From: Bacteroidales bacterium
GTDB taxonomy: Bacteria > Bacteroidota > Bacteroidia > Bacteroidales > Bacteroidaceae
Length of the DNA: 54,662 bases
NCBI GenBank assembly: GCA_015060965.1
Contig: SUXN01000018.1
Location: 1-54,662 of the forward strand
Direction of reading: 5' to 3'
Shown here: piece by piece, positions 38,350 to 45,987 of the stretch
Position numbering within the stretch: position 1 is the first letter of the stretch
Layout of the letters: the number at the start of each line of letters is the position of its first letter
Notes under the pieces: generated by a model
Database searches by the model: none
What the model was told of the DNA's origin: nothing
Seen by the model: the letters and a program-made list of their open reading frames with translations, nothing else
Made by a program: the position numbers and the translations under genes

Positions 38350-40476
38350 TCAACGAATATAAATCTTCTTGCCATTGTATATATATATACCATCGTGCAC
38401 CGTTGATTTAATTTTACGTCCGGTCAAATCATATAGTTCTCCGTCATAAATGTCATTATGTATTTCATCAACAGCAGTGTTGCTGTCGCCATCGGGGAAT
38501 GTTCCGTTTTGTTCAAAATCCGCAGTGTATGTTATATCTGTTGTTGCTGTAAAGGTGTACGGGTTTTCATTGCTTATCAAATCCTTGCCATTATACCAAC
38601 CTGTAAAACTATAACCATCGTTTGCGCTTGCAGCAAGTGCAACCTCACTGCCTTTGATTACGAGTTTTGTGTCTGTTGCCTCACCGTTGATTGTAACAGA
38701 ACCGCCCTCAGCAGGGCTTGCAGTTGCTGTAATCATGTATGTCACCGGAGTACCGGACTCTTTCACGAACAACGCGTTATATGTGACGCTCGCTGTTGCT
38801 GTAACGGTATATTCAGCCTTGTCGCTTACCTTTGCAGAATTCAGATACCATCCATCAAATGTGTAACCGCTGTATGGCGCGGCCGTAAGCGTTACACTGC
38901 TGCCTGCAGCTACAGTGACCGATGAGTTACCACCTATCGATGCAGTTCCACCATTGCCTGCTGTAACGTTGATTGTATATGTCATTGGTTCATCACCGCC
39001 GCCGGTAATATTGAACCCGCCACCATTCTCCGGAGATAGAGTTGTCAATGTATATGCCACGCCGCCAATCTCTTCCACGCGGATTATGCCTCCACGCATG
39101 GAGCGTATTGCTGTTTTGAAGTCGACATCAATGTTTCCGACATTTACATTGGGCAATATTACTATCTTGCTGCCGTCCAGTGCAGGAACATCATCGGCAA
39201 GCACATAACCGAATGTCTTTCCGTAGTCGGTAGACATTTTTATGCGAAGACGGCTGTCAGCATTAAAATAGTTGTTGTTCACGCCCCATTTAATTGTCAC
39301 CTGCTCACCCGCCGAATAACAATCCTTAGTTGGCGACATAGAAGCTTTAAATGCAGTTCCACCAACTATCTGTATTGTTGCGTCCCAAACAGCATAATTG
39401 CTATAAAATGGGTTGGATGTCAAATAGTCAAACTCCATAGATGCCGGCACATCGTTCACAAGAATGGCTATACTGTATGAACCTGCATCCATTGCAGGAA
39501 TATCGGTACCATCTTTACCATAATAAAAATCATCATAGAAAATGTCTGCTGAAAATTCAGGCCTATAATCAATTACATTTCCTGTCTGCGGTATCGACGA
39601 TGCAAAATGCGGCATATAACCTCCTTCCACAATATCACCTACAGTAGAACTGCTGCAGCCTATTGCAGAAAATGCAAGGATGTCACCATCGGCATCATTT
39701 ACATATACAGGTATTGCCATACAAGATCCTTGCGGTATCTTGTAGACATCATTCATATTGGCATTGACAAAAACCGGAGCGTTATTATTGACCTTTATGG
39801 CTTTGTTTGCACAGCCTGTCCCTTTTTCAACTGCAAGGTCACGTATCTTCTTTATTGAGGGAAATGAGAAAAAATAATCACCACCACTATCCATCAGGCT
39901 GCCTTCACCTGTCGTTGTGTGTGGAGCGCCGAACATATGTCCGAGTTCATGTGCCACGACCCATTTGTCAACCTTTGAATATCCACTTCCTTTGGCACTG
40001 CTGCTGTACACCCCGCCTTCGGCAGAGAGACCGCTATTCTCTGCTGTAATATCCCGATGATGCACCCACATACCAACGTCGTATGAGTCGGCGCCTATCA
40101 AATCATTGGTGTTTGTTGTTCCGTTGGCTTGCAATGTATAAATAAAAGCATCGCTATCTTCATTGGGAAAATAATCGGACTTTACAAGCCTTTGGTCTTC
40201 GACAACATTAAAACAGAAACCCAACGGTGCGAACATCTTATTAACGAAATCCTCACATTCTCTCCAGAATTGTATTACATTGTTATAATCTCCATCCAAG
40301 TCTTCAACAAAAGCCGAACGCGTTACAGGAATAGCAAGACGGTAATAGCGCAATGTGTTATCACCCGGAATGACGTCCGACACAGAAGCCCTGGTATTCA
40401 CCGCCACCCTATCTTGTCCTAACGCATTGGATACCAACAAGAACAGAAACACTAAAATCAAATTAATTACCCTCAT
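38350..40476 (-). CDS. Secreted metzincin metalloprotease with two InlB-like repeats
   Basis: A signal peptide (cleavage near ALGQ, residue 21) precedes a metzincin domain with H176-E177-L-G-H180-M-F-G-A-P-H186, an exact HExxHxxGxxH zinc motif, followed by a Met-turn candidate GSLMDSG. This resembles reprolysin-type (M12B-like) bacterial proteases. A beta-rich middle part (about 240-490) follows. Two divergent InlB-type bacterial repeats lie at about 500-570 and 578-655 (GYTFDGWYLN and GYSFTGWYNG). The C-terminus (YDLTGRKI...GIYIYNGKKIYIR) resembles Bacteroidales C-terminal sorting-like ends. I infer an exported or surface protease acting on host or bacterial proteins; the true target is unknown. 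Confidence 0.88.
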   Translation of the reverse strand: MRVINLILVFLFLLVSNALGQDRVAVNTRASVSDVIPGDNTLRYYRLAIPVTRSAFVEDLDGDYNNVIQFWRECEDFVNKMFAPLGFCFNVVEDQRLVKSDYFPNEDSDAFIYTLQANGTTNTNDLIGADSYDVGMWVHHRDITAENSGLSAEGGVYSSSAKGSGYSKVDKWVVAHELGHMFGAPHTTTGEGSLMDSGGDYFFSFPSIKKIRDLAVEKGTGCANKAIKVNNNAPVFVNANMNDVYKIPQGSCMAIPVYVNDADGDILAFSAIGCSSSTVGDIVEGGYMPHFASSIPQTGNVIDYRPEFSADIFYDDFYYGKDGTDIPAMDAGSYSIAILVNDVPASMEFDYLTSNPFYSNYAVWDATIQIVGGTAFKASMSPTKDCYSAGEQVTIKWGVNNNYFNADSRLRIKMSTDYGKTFGYVLADDVPALDGSKIVILPNVNVGNIDVDFKTAIRSMRGGIIRVEEIGGVAYTLTTLSPENGGGFNITGGGDEPMTYTINVTAGNGGTASIGGNSSVTVAAGSSVTLTAAPYSGYTFDGWYLNSAKVSDKAEYTVTATASVTYNALFVKESGTPVTYMITATASPAEGGSVTINGEATDTKLVIKGSEVALAASANDGYSFTGWYNGKDLISNENPYTFTATTDITYTADFEQNGTFPDGDSNTAVDEIHNDIYDGELYDLTGRKIKSTVHDGIYIYNGKKIYIR

Positions 40477-40600
40477 AGGTTTTTGTATTTACTAACGCAA
40501 ATTAAATAAAATCTTATAATCGTCAAACAATCCACATCCATTCGGCCAACTTGATTTCTTATCAACAGTAACCGTTTTGACAATATTATTCAAACAACTT

Positions 40601-41902
40601 CTAATGATTTTCATTGAATTTGTGCAATCTCTCTTCAAGCATCTTGTAATGATGCGGTTTTATGTTGGAGGAGCATGCCCTTATTCCTTTCCGCACACCT
40701 CCGGTTGTAGCAAGGTCAATGCCACTTATACCATAGTAGAGCAGTTCCTTAAGCAGTTCCCCGCCATCCATATCCTTGTAGCCTATTGTAAAGAAAAAGC
40801 CGTCGCTTACAGGTTCCCCATCATCCTTGTCATATGCGATGTGGAAACCGTTGCGTAACAGAATTTCCTTTATGCGTGCAGTGCGTAAAGCATACTCCTT
40901 TATATCTTCAACAAATCGGTACTCTCCGTCGCAGGCAGCCTTCAGCATTGCAGCCATAGCACATTGTGCCGAGTGTGAGACACCCGAAGAGAATGAATAG
41001 AGGAACACGTAAGCAAAAGCAGCACCGAAGCGTGCAATGCCGTAACGTTCCTTGAGCGAAGCATAATGACGTTCATACAGAGCGTCGCTTATACAGGCCA
41101 TGGCAATGCGCTGGCCCGCATAGCTGAATATCTTGGATGCGCTTATCAGTATTACATAGTTGTCGGTATAATGCGACACGCTCGGCTGATAAGGCGCATG
41201 GAAAGGCACCCCAAGGTCCTTGCGGAAGTCCATGGTCATGTATGCCATATCCTCAATGACAACAACATCGTATTTTGTTGCCAGGCGACCTATGATTTCA
41301 AGTTCCTCGTCATTGAGGCACATCCACGTGGGGTTGTTGGGGCTTGAGTAAAGCACAGCACATATATTGCCCTGTGCAAAATAGCTCTCCAGTTTCTCCT
41401 CAAGCAGCTTGCCTCGATACTCCGCAATGTCGAACGAAGCAATCTTCACACCAATCACCTGCGCCTGCATCTTCTGCACGGGGAAACCAGGGTCAATGTA
41501 AAGCACTGTATCACGCTTTTCATCAAGCTGCGAGGCAAGCATCAGCGATGCGAACGACGCCTGCATAGAACCCACTGTGGGGATGCATCCCTGGGGGCGT
41601 ATATCGGTGTTGACAAACGCCTTTATGAAGCGCGAAGCCTGCTCCTTGACCTCGGGTATACCGTCAATTATGGGATAGACCGACGCCACACCACGCTGCA
41701 AGGCCTCACACTCCGCCTTCACGCCCACTGCCGACGGCGGCAAGCCCGGAACACCCATTTCAAAATGGATGAACTCTGTTCCTGTCTGCGCCTCTGCAGC
41801 ACGTACCACAGCACCTATCTGTCGGATAGACGCACTGCGGATATCATCAATCTCCAGCTCTCTTACGATGGAGTCTATTACGTTTGAATTTACTATACAC
41901 AT
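40601..41902 (-). CDS. Class I/II PLP-dependent aminotransferase
   Basis: The 433-residue protein is a fold-type I aminotransferase of the aspartate aminotransferase superfamily. The PLP lysine is K257 in SASKIFSYAGQRIA, the pyridine-binding Asp is in VVIEDMAYM, and SSPNNPTW carries the Asn that contacts the cofactor. The C-terminal RKGIRACSS motif holds the carboxylate-binding Arg. The substrate is not evident; the DMAYM/FSYAGQR pattern is typical of the broad family that includes aromatic, alanine and aspartate enzymes. It stands alone, with a repeat-rich gene-poor region upstream (41903-43020). Confidence 0.88.
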   Translation of the reverse strand: MCIVNSNVIDSIVRELEIDDIRSASIRQIGAVVRAAEAQTGTEFIHFEMGVPGLPPSAVGVKAECEALQRGVASVYPIIDGIPEVKEQASRFIKAFVNTDIRPQGCIPTVGSMQASFASLMLASQLDEKRDTVLYIDPGFPVQKMQAQVIGVKIASFDIAEYRGKLLEEKLESYFAQGNICAVLYSSPNNPTWMCLNDEELEIIGRLATKYDVVVIEDMAYMTMDFRKDLGVPFHAPYQPSVSHYTDNYVILISASKIFSYAGQRIAMACISDALYERHYASLKERYGIARFGAAFAYVFLYSFSSGVSHSAQCAMAAMLKAACDGEYRFVEDIKEYALRTARIKEILLRNGFHIAYDKDDGEPVSDGFFFTIGYKDMDGGELLKELLYYGISGIDLATTGGVRKGIRACSSNIKPHHYKMLEERLHKFNENH

Positions 41903-42044
41903 TTCTTAAAGGTCTTCTCTTGGAATTGCGTTCTCTCCTCTTGAGCATTCTCCTTGCCTTAGCCTTACCCAGCATCTTCTTCGCAGCACGTGATATGCTC
42001 TTTCCTTTCTTCTTGTACAGGATAAATAACAGCAAGGGAATCAT
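41847..42044 (-). CDS. Possible small basic ORF overlapping the aminotransferase start
   Basis: A 65-codon frame begins with a short hydrophobic stretch (MIPLLLFILY) and continues as a highly basic sequence (KARRMLKRRERNSKRRP). Its last 56 bp overlap the first codons of the aminotransferase in another frame. No clear ribosome-binding site precedes it. The opposite strand (41884-42081) reads as a hydrophobic frame of similar size, as expected when Lys/Arg codons are read in antisense, so either or both may be chance. I list it only as a low-confidence candidate. Confidence 0.2.
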   Translation of the reverse strand: MIPLLLFILYKKKGKSISRAAKKMLGKAKARRMLKRRERNSKRRPLRNVYSKFKRNRLHRKRAGD

Positions 42045-42106
42045 AAGAACGGGAAATTATAGTAATAAATATAGTTCGTAAAAGGTTTTTATAACATTCA
42101 ATTCCC

Positions 42107-42179
42107 TGCCATCCTGAGTGTAACGAAGGAACTCTTTTGCCCTGTGGTTTAGATGCTTCGCTGCGCTCCAGCATGACAA
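42107..42179. repeat. Dispersed palindromic repeat, copy 1 of the 42-kb cluster
   Basis: The copy begins with TGCCATCCTGAGTGTAACGA and ends with CTCCAGCATGACA, so its ends are near-inverted copies (TGTCAT/ATGACA type). The middle is variable. Similar units occur at 69-172, 42206-42288, 42629-42702 and 42746-42850. Confidence 0.8.
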
Positions 42180-42205
42180 GTCTAACAGTTGTTCTCTTGC
42201 GGTTC

Positions 42206-42288
42206 TGTCATCCTGAGCAACGCGAAGGATCTCTTCTGTCCTGCGGTTAAGATTCTTCGCTTTGTTACACTCCGCTCAAGAATGACAA
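42206..42288. repeat. Dispersed palindromic repeat, copy 2
   Basis: It begins TGTCATCCTGAGCAACGCGA and ends CTCAAGAATGACAA; the ends can pair over about 14 bases. It lies directly downstream of the broken GIY-YIG gene. This copy has no nested insert: the reading is CGCGAAGGATCTC. Confidence 0.85.
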
Positions 42289-42298
42289 TTCTCTGTCA

Positions 42299-42587
42299 TT
42301 ACCACCCCAACGCTTCTGCTAAATCTTTTTTATCAGGATTAACTGTTGCAATAAGTTCATCCTTTTTCGCTCTTAGCCATCCTTTAAGGTGCTTTCCTCT
42401 CGCTATTGCTTCATCAACATCGGCAAATTCCTCATAATACAACAAGTCATGACATTTGTATTTTTGTGTAAATCCTTTTATTATGTTCTAAATATCTCCG
42501 GTAAAGATCATTCGTTATGCCAATATACAAAACTGTACGCGACTTGTTTGACATAATGTAGACCCAGTACTGATGAATATTTACCAT
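42299..42587 (-). pseudogene. GIY-YIG nuclease family gene, broken by one frameshift
   Basis: From the ATG at 42585-42587 the frame reads MVNIHQYWVYIMSNKS and RTVLYIGITNDLYRRYLEH, which is the GIY-YIG core (here VYI and YIG, with Arg at the usual place). It then runs into stops. Adding or removing one base in the A-run at 42476-42479 (minus strand AAAA) restores GFTQKYKCHDLLYYEEF, then DEAIARGKHLKGWLRAKKDE and a C-terminus ending DKKDLAEALGW before TAA at 42299-42301. This matches the small YhbQ-like family of about 95 residues common in Bacteroidetes. The halves are below 60 codons each. It could be a real pseudogene or a sequencing error in a homopolymer. Confidence 0.85.
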
Positions 42588-42628
42588 AGTCTTTTATACT
42601 TTTACAAATATCATATATTCTCTCGATC

Positions 42629-42702
42629 TTGTCATCCTGAGTGTAACGAAGGATCTCTATTTGTAACCGTTTTAGATGCTTCGCTTCACTCCAGCATGAC
42701 AA
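42629..42702. repeat. Dispersed palindromic repeat, copy 3
   Basis: It begins TTGTCATCCTGAGTGTAACG and ends CTCCAGCATGACAA. It lies just upstream of the broken GIY-YIG gene, so this gene is framed by copies 2 and 3. Confidence 0.85.
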
Positions 42703-42745
42703 CTACAATGATTGTCCCTCACGGCTCTATCATCCTCATGCACCT

Positions 42746-42850
42746 TGTCATCCTGAGCAACGCGAACCAACGGTCGACGCCCGGAGGGGCTAAAGTCAAG
42801 GATCTCCTCAGCACCCACTTTTGAGATTTTTCGCTGCGCTCAAAATGACA
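42746..42850. repeat. Dispersed palindromic repeat, copy 4, with a 33-bp nested insert
   Basis: The head TGTCATCCTGAGCAACGCGA is the same as in copy 2, but 33 bp (42767-42799, starting CCAACGGTCGACG and ending GGCTAAAGTCAA) are inserted before GGATCTC. The tail is CGCTCAAAATGACA. A near-identical 33-bp block occurs at 49042-49074. Confidence 0.85.
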
Positions 42851-42932
42851 TCGCTTCGGTTTCAGATTTTACGTGCAGCCAATACAAGCAGCACCTTTGT
42901 TGTATAAAAGGTTCAATGACAAGGCTTGAGAA

Positions 42933-42981
42933 GTTTCTGTAGTCAGGAGTTTAGTAAACCTAAATGACTAACTACAGAAAC
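42933..42981. repeat. Long inverted repeat downstream of ettA
   Basis: GTTTCTGTAGT (42933-42943) and ACTACAGAAAC (42971-42981) are perfect 11-bp arms with a 27-bp loop that itself contains GTTTA/TAAAC. It lies 40 bp after the ettA stop codon on the minus strand and may end ettA transcription, although no T-run follows. From 42851 to 43020 nothing else is seen. Confidence 0.5.
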
Positions 42982-43020
42982 GAGCATAACGCAGTCAGTG
43001 ATCTTTTAGACAATAAAGTA

Positions 43021-44718
43021 TTAATCTTCCATCAACTTGCGATACCTCACCTTCTTCGGCTCCTCAATACCCAAACGACGCATCTTGTTCTCCTCGTAGT
43101 CAGAGTAAGAACCCTCGAAGCTGAAGACATTACCGTCACCCTCGAATGCGATGATGTGGGTACATATACGGTCAAGGAACCAACGGTCGTGGCTGATTAC
43201 AACTGCACAGCCTGCGAAGTTCTCAAGGCCTTCCTCAAGAGCACGCAGTGTGTTCACGTCGATGTCATTGGTAGGCTCGTCAAGGAGAAGCACGTTACCG
43301 CCCTCTTTCAGTGCCATTGCAAGGTGCAAGCGGTTACGCTCACCACCGGAGAGCACACCGCACTTCTTCTCCTGGTCGGCACCCGAGAAGTTGAAGCGTG
43401 AGAGGTATGCACGCACGTTTATCTCCTTACCGCCCAGACGCATGAGTTCGTTGCCTTGGCTCATAACCTCATAAACAGTCTTGTCGGCAACAATATCCTT
43501 GTGGTTCTGGTCAACGTATGCAATCTTTACGGTCTCGCCGACCTCAAATGTACCCTCATCGGCAGTCTCAAGACCCATAATCATGCGGAAGAGCGTTGTC
43601 TTACCCGCACCGTTGGGGCCTATGACACCCACAATGCCGTTAGGCGGAAGCATGAAATTCAGGTTGCTGAAGAGATGCTTGCTGCCGAAAGACTTGCCGA
43701 TATTGTCGGCAATGATAACCTTGTTACCAAGGCGTGGACCGTTAGGGATAAAGATCTCCAGTTTCTCCTCGCGTTCCTTCTGGTCCTCGTTGAGCATGCG
43801 CTCGTAAGAGTTAAGACGTGCCTTACCCTTTGCCTGACGCGCCTTCGGCGACATGCGCACCCACTCAAGCTCGCGCTCAAGAGTCTTGCGGCGCTTGCTT
43901 GCGCTCTTCTCCTCCTGCTCCATGCGCTTTGTCTTCTGCTCAAGCCATGAAGAGTAGTTACCCTGCCAGGGAATACCCTCGCCACGGTCAAGCTCAAGAA
44001 TCCAACCCGCAACATCATCAAGGAAGTAACGGTCGTGAGTAACAGCGATTACGGTACCCTCGTACTGGTTCAGGTGCTGCTCCAGCCAATCGATACTCTC
44101 GGCATCGAGGTGGTTGGTAGGCTCATCAAGAAGGAGCACGTCAGGCTTCTGCAGGAGCAGACGACACAGAGCAACACGACGGCGCTCACCACCAGACAGA
44201 TGGTCAACCAGTTCATCGGGAGCCGGACAGCGCAAAGCTGCCATAGCACGCTCGAGCTTGCTGTCAAGGTTCCACGCATCAGTCGCATCAATGATATCCT
44301 GAAGCTCCGCCTGACGGGCAAATAGCTGGTTCATTTTCTCCTCATCCTCATAGTATTCGGGAAGGCCGAACTTCATGTTGATCTCCTCATACTCCGCAAG
44401 AGCGTCCACAGTCGCCTGTACACCCTCCTTTACGCAATCCATTACCGTCTTGCCGTCCTGCAGCTGAGGGTCCTGTGGCAGATAGCCTACAGAATAACCA
44501 GGTGACCACACCACGTTACCCTGGAAGTCATTGTCAAGACCCGCGATAATTTTCATAAGGGTAGACTTACCCGCACCGTTCATACCCACGATACCAATCT
44601 TCGCACCATAGAAGAACGATAGATAAATGTTCTTAAGAACCTGTTTGTTAGTCTGCTTGATAGTTTTGCTCAAGCCCACCATCGAAAAGATGATTTTCTT
44701 GTCGTCTACTGTTGCCAT
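43021..44718 (-). CDS. ettA: Energy-dependent translational throttle protein EttA (ABC-F)
   Basis: The 565-residue soluble protein has two ABC domains: Walker A GMNGAGKS (residues 45-52) and a second GPNGAGKT, two LSGGE signatures (LSGGERRRVALC and LSGGERNRLHLA) and two LLLDEPTN Walker B motifs. The linker between them holds the Arg/Lys-rich P-site tRNA interaction motif (about 250-310, WVRMSPKARQAKGKARL). No membrane domain is present. EttA gates the ribosome by binding the E site according to the energy state. The start is preceded by a long untranslated region with a TACTTTTG box at 44888-44895 and a 14-bp palindrome at 44868-44881. Confidence 0.95.
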   Translation of the reverse strand: MATVDDKKIIFSMVGLSKTIKQTNKQVLKNIYLSFFYGAKIGIVGMNGAGKSTLMKIIAGLDNDFQGNVVWSPGYSVGYLPQDPQLQDGKTVMDCVKEGVQATVDALAEYEEINMKFGLPEYYEDEEKMNQLFARQAELQDIIDATDAWNLDSKLERAMAALRCPAPDELVDHLSGGERRRVALCRLLLQKPDVLLLDEPTNHLDAESIDWLEQHLNQYEGTVIAVTHDRYFLDDVAGWILELDRGEGIPWQGNYSSWLEQKTKRMEQEEKSASKRRKTLERELEWVRMSPKARQAKGKARLNSYERMLNEDQKEREEKLEIFIPNGPRLGNKVIIADNIGKSFGSKHLFSNLNFMLPPNGIVGVIGPNGAGKTTLFRMIMGLETADEGTFEVGETVKIAYVDQNHKDIVADKTVYEVMSQGNELMRLGGKEINVRAYLSRFNFSGADQEKKCGVLSGGERNRLHLAMALKEGGNVLLLDEPTNDIDVNTLRALEEGLENFAGCAVVISHDRWFLDRICTHIIAFEGDGNVFSFEGSYSDYEENKMRRLGIEEPKKVRYRKLMED

Positions 44719-44867
44719 AAATGTATTTTATAGTTTATAATTTATCAATCAATTCACAACTCTCCATCTTGGGTAAGAGGGAGTCCGGCCATGCCGGGAG
44801 GGAGTTTTTATAACCATAATCACAAACACAACACCCCCATTTTATAAATTTGTTGCGAATATAACGA

Positions 44868-44881
44868 TTTTTCGCGAAAAA
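44868..44881. promoter_or_regulatory. 14-bp palindrome next to the ettA -7 box
   Basis: TTTTTCGCGAAAAA is a perfect 14-bp palindrome. It lies 6 bp downstream (minus-strand sense) of the TACTTTTG box, so it would cover the expected transcription start and could be an operator. Confidence 0.4.
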
Positions 44882-44887
44882 CGGCAA

Positions 44888-44895
44888 CAAAAGTA
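44888..44895 (-). promoter_or_regulatory. Putative -7 box of the ettA promoter
   Basis: On the minus strand TACTTTTG matches TAnnTTTG. It lies 170 bp upstream of the ettA ATG, which would give a leader of about 160 bases. Confidence 0.45.
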
Positions 44896-45033
44896 CCTTA
44901 TAAATAGAGAGAACTTGGAGAATATCGGTCCAGATACCATGTAATGTCAAAAATAATTGTAAGACAGTACAATAAGCGGATAACATATGCGTTTAGTAAA
45001 TAAATCAAAACAAATCATAAATCAAATTAAGCC

Positions 45034-45759
45034 ATGAAAAACTTCATCATTAGATTCTGGTGGATATTCCCGACACTTTTTGCAGCAGCAATCTTATCTT
45101 TTTTTATATTTATATTATTGTCAACATCCTGGGCTTTAACACTTTGGGCAACTTTGTCACTTATGACATTCGTGGCAATGATAGCGTCGTGGATGTTTCT
45201 AATCATATTCAAGAAATGGTGGAAATGTCTTTTCTCATTCATTCTGGCAGCACTCTCAGTAACCTGTTTTCTATATATATTTAGTTTAGCTATGGAACGG
45301 GCTTTCAATCCCGGACCCGATAATTTCGGTAAAGAGCACCCCATTCCAACCGGGATGGACTACAACATCCCACTTGAAGAGCGTGAAGAACTACCCTGCC
45401 CCGTTGACAGCACGATACAGAATACATGGCTCCAAATTTGGAATGATTTCCAGGGCGGAATGTATACATACGATTTCCACTACCCGGCAATTGAGGAAGG
45501 AGAGATATTCCTGCGCTGTTATGAGGCAACAAAAAACAAGCCACTATCATCCGAGCGAATCGCGAAAGCAAGCAAAGTTGCCGTACCCTCTACCACATCG
45601 TTTTCAAAGCTTGTCGAAGGACAGAACTTCACCATCTATCCCGGTGATTGGGGCGACTACTACGCTGCGCGCATAGAGGTCTGGCATAGGGATGCCAAGA
45701 CAGGCAAAGAACGGAAACTGATGGAAAAGGTATATCGCGTCGAGGGTTGGCAACGATAG
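45034..45759 (+). CDS. Membrane protein of unknown function (241 aa)
   Basis: I do not recognise this protein. Three hydrophobic segments lie near residues 8-30, 35-60 and 65-92, and the remaining 150 residues are soluble. The soluble part has aromatic strands (WLQIWNDFQGGMYTYDFHY, GDWGDYYAARIEVWHRD) and may be a beta domain facing the periplasm. It is monocistronic, divergent from ettA and convergent with the AbiE-like pair. The 242-codon open frame with a typical membrane-protein composition supports a real gene. Confidence 0.75.
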   Translation: MKNFIIRFWWIFPTLFAAAILSFFIFILLSTSWALTLWATLSLMTFVAMIASWMFLIIFKKWWKCLFSFILAALSVTCFLYIFSLAMERAFNPGPDNFGKEHPIPTGMDYNIPLEEREELPCPVDSTIQNTWLQIWNDFQGGMYTYDFHYPAIEEGEIFLRCYEATKNKPLSSERIAKASKVAVPSTTSFSKLVEGQNFTIYPGDWGDYYAARIEVWHRDAKTGKERKLMEKVYRVEGWQR

Positions 45760-45846
45760 CTTGAACCAAATAATGGAAATAACAACATTTGGTTTAATTA
45801 TTATTTCTGCGAAATAGCAATGTTTGAGATAATAAATGAATCAAAA

Positions 45847-45915
45847 CACCTTTTTCCTGTATGTGACAAAATACGCCACAACCATCACAAACGTGGCAAT
45901 CTCACTCAGTGGCAT
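45847..45915 (-). pseudogene. Remnant of a MATE gene 3' end (69-bp duplicate)
   Basis: These 69 bp match the 3' end of the MATE gene at 47074-47142 with about six differences. On the minus strand they still read MPLSEIATFVMVVAYFVT followed by YRKKVF and a TGA stop just below 45847, against VTSRKRLL in the intact gene. The similarity stops sharply at 45916, where the terminator of the AbiE-like pair begins. This is either an old gene end displaced when the AbiE module arrived or a remnant of a tandem MATE copy. Confidence 0.85.
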
Positions 45916-45930
45916 TTCCATCCCCCAAAA

Positions 45931-45973
45931 AAACAAAACAATCCAGCAGTCTTTGTGCTGGATTGTTTTGTTT
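45931..45973 (-). terminator. Rho-independent terminator of the AbiE-like operon
   Basis: Two 18-bp arms (45931-45948 and 45956-45973, inner part AATCCAGCA/TGCTGGATT) form a perfect stem, followed on the minus strand by a run of Ts. It lies 15 bp after the stop codon of the toxin gene. Confidence 0.85.
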
Positions 45974-45987
45974 TCACAAAAACGTTC

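Larger units (their letters stand above)
44719..45033. other. Intergenic region between divergent ettA and membrane protein genes
   Basis: The first part (44765-44810) contains a hairpin GGCCATGCC flanked by GAGGGAGT stretches, resembling the dispersed element near 51.78 kb. The second part contains the palindrome and -7 box listed separately. I see no gene. No clear promoter for the plus-strand gene at 45034 is visible. Confidence 0.6.

Noticed and set aside
38350..40476. Assignment of the C-terminus as a proven type IX secretion signal
   Set aside because: The ending is only similar to such domains and much shorter; no secretion gene is in the window to support it.
41884..42081. Hydrophobic 65-codon frame, possibly a type I toxin-like peptide
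   Set aside because: It is antisense to a Lys/Arg-rich frame, which creates Leu/Phe codons by chance; no promoter or start signal was found.
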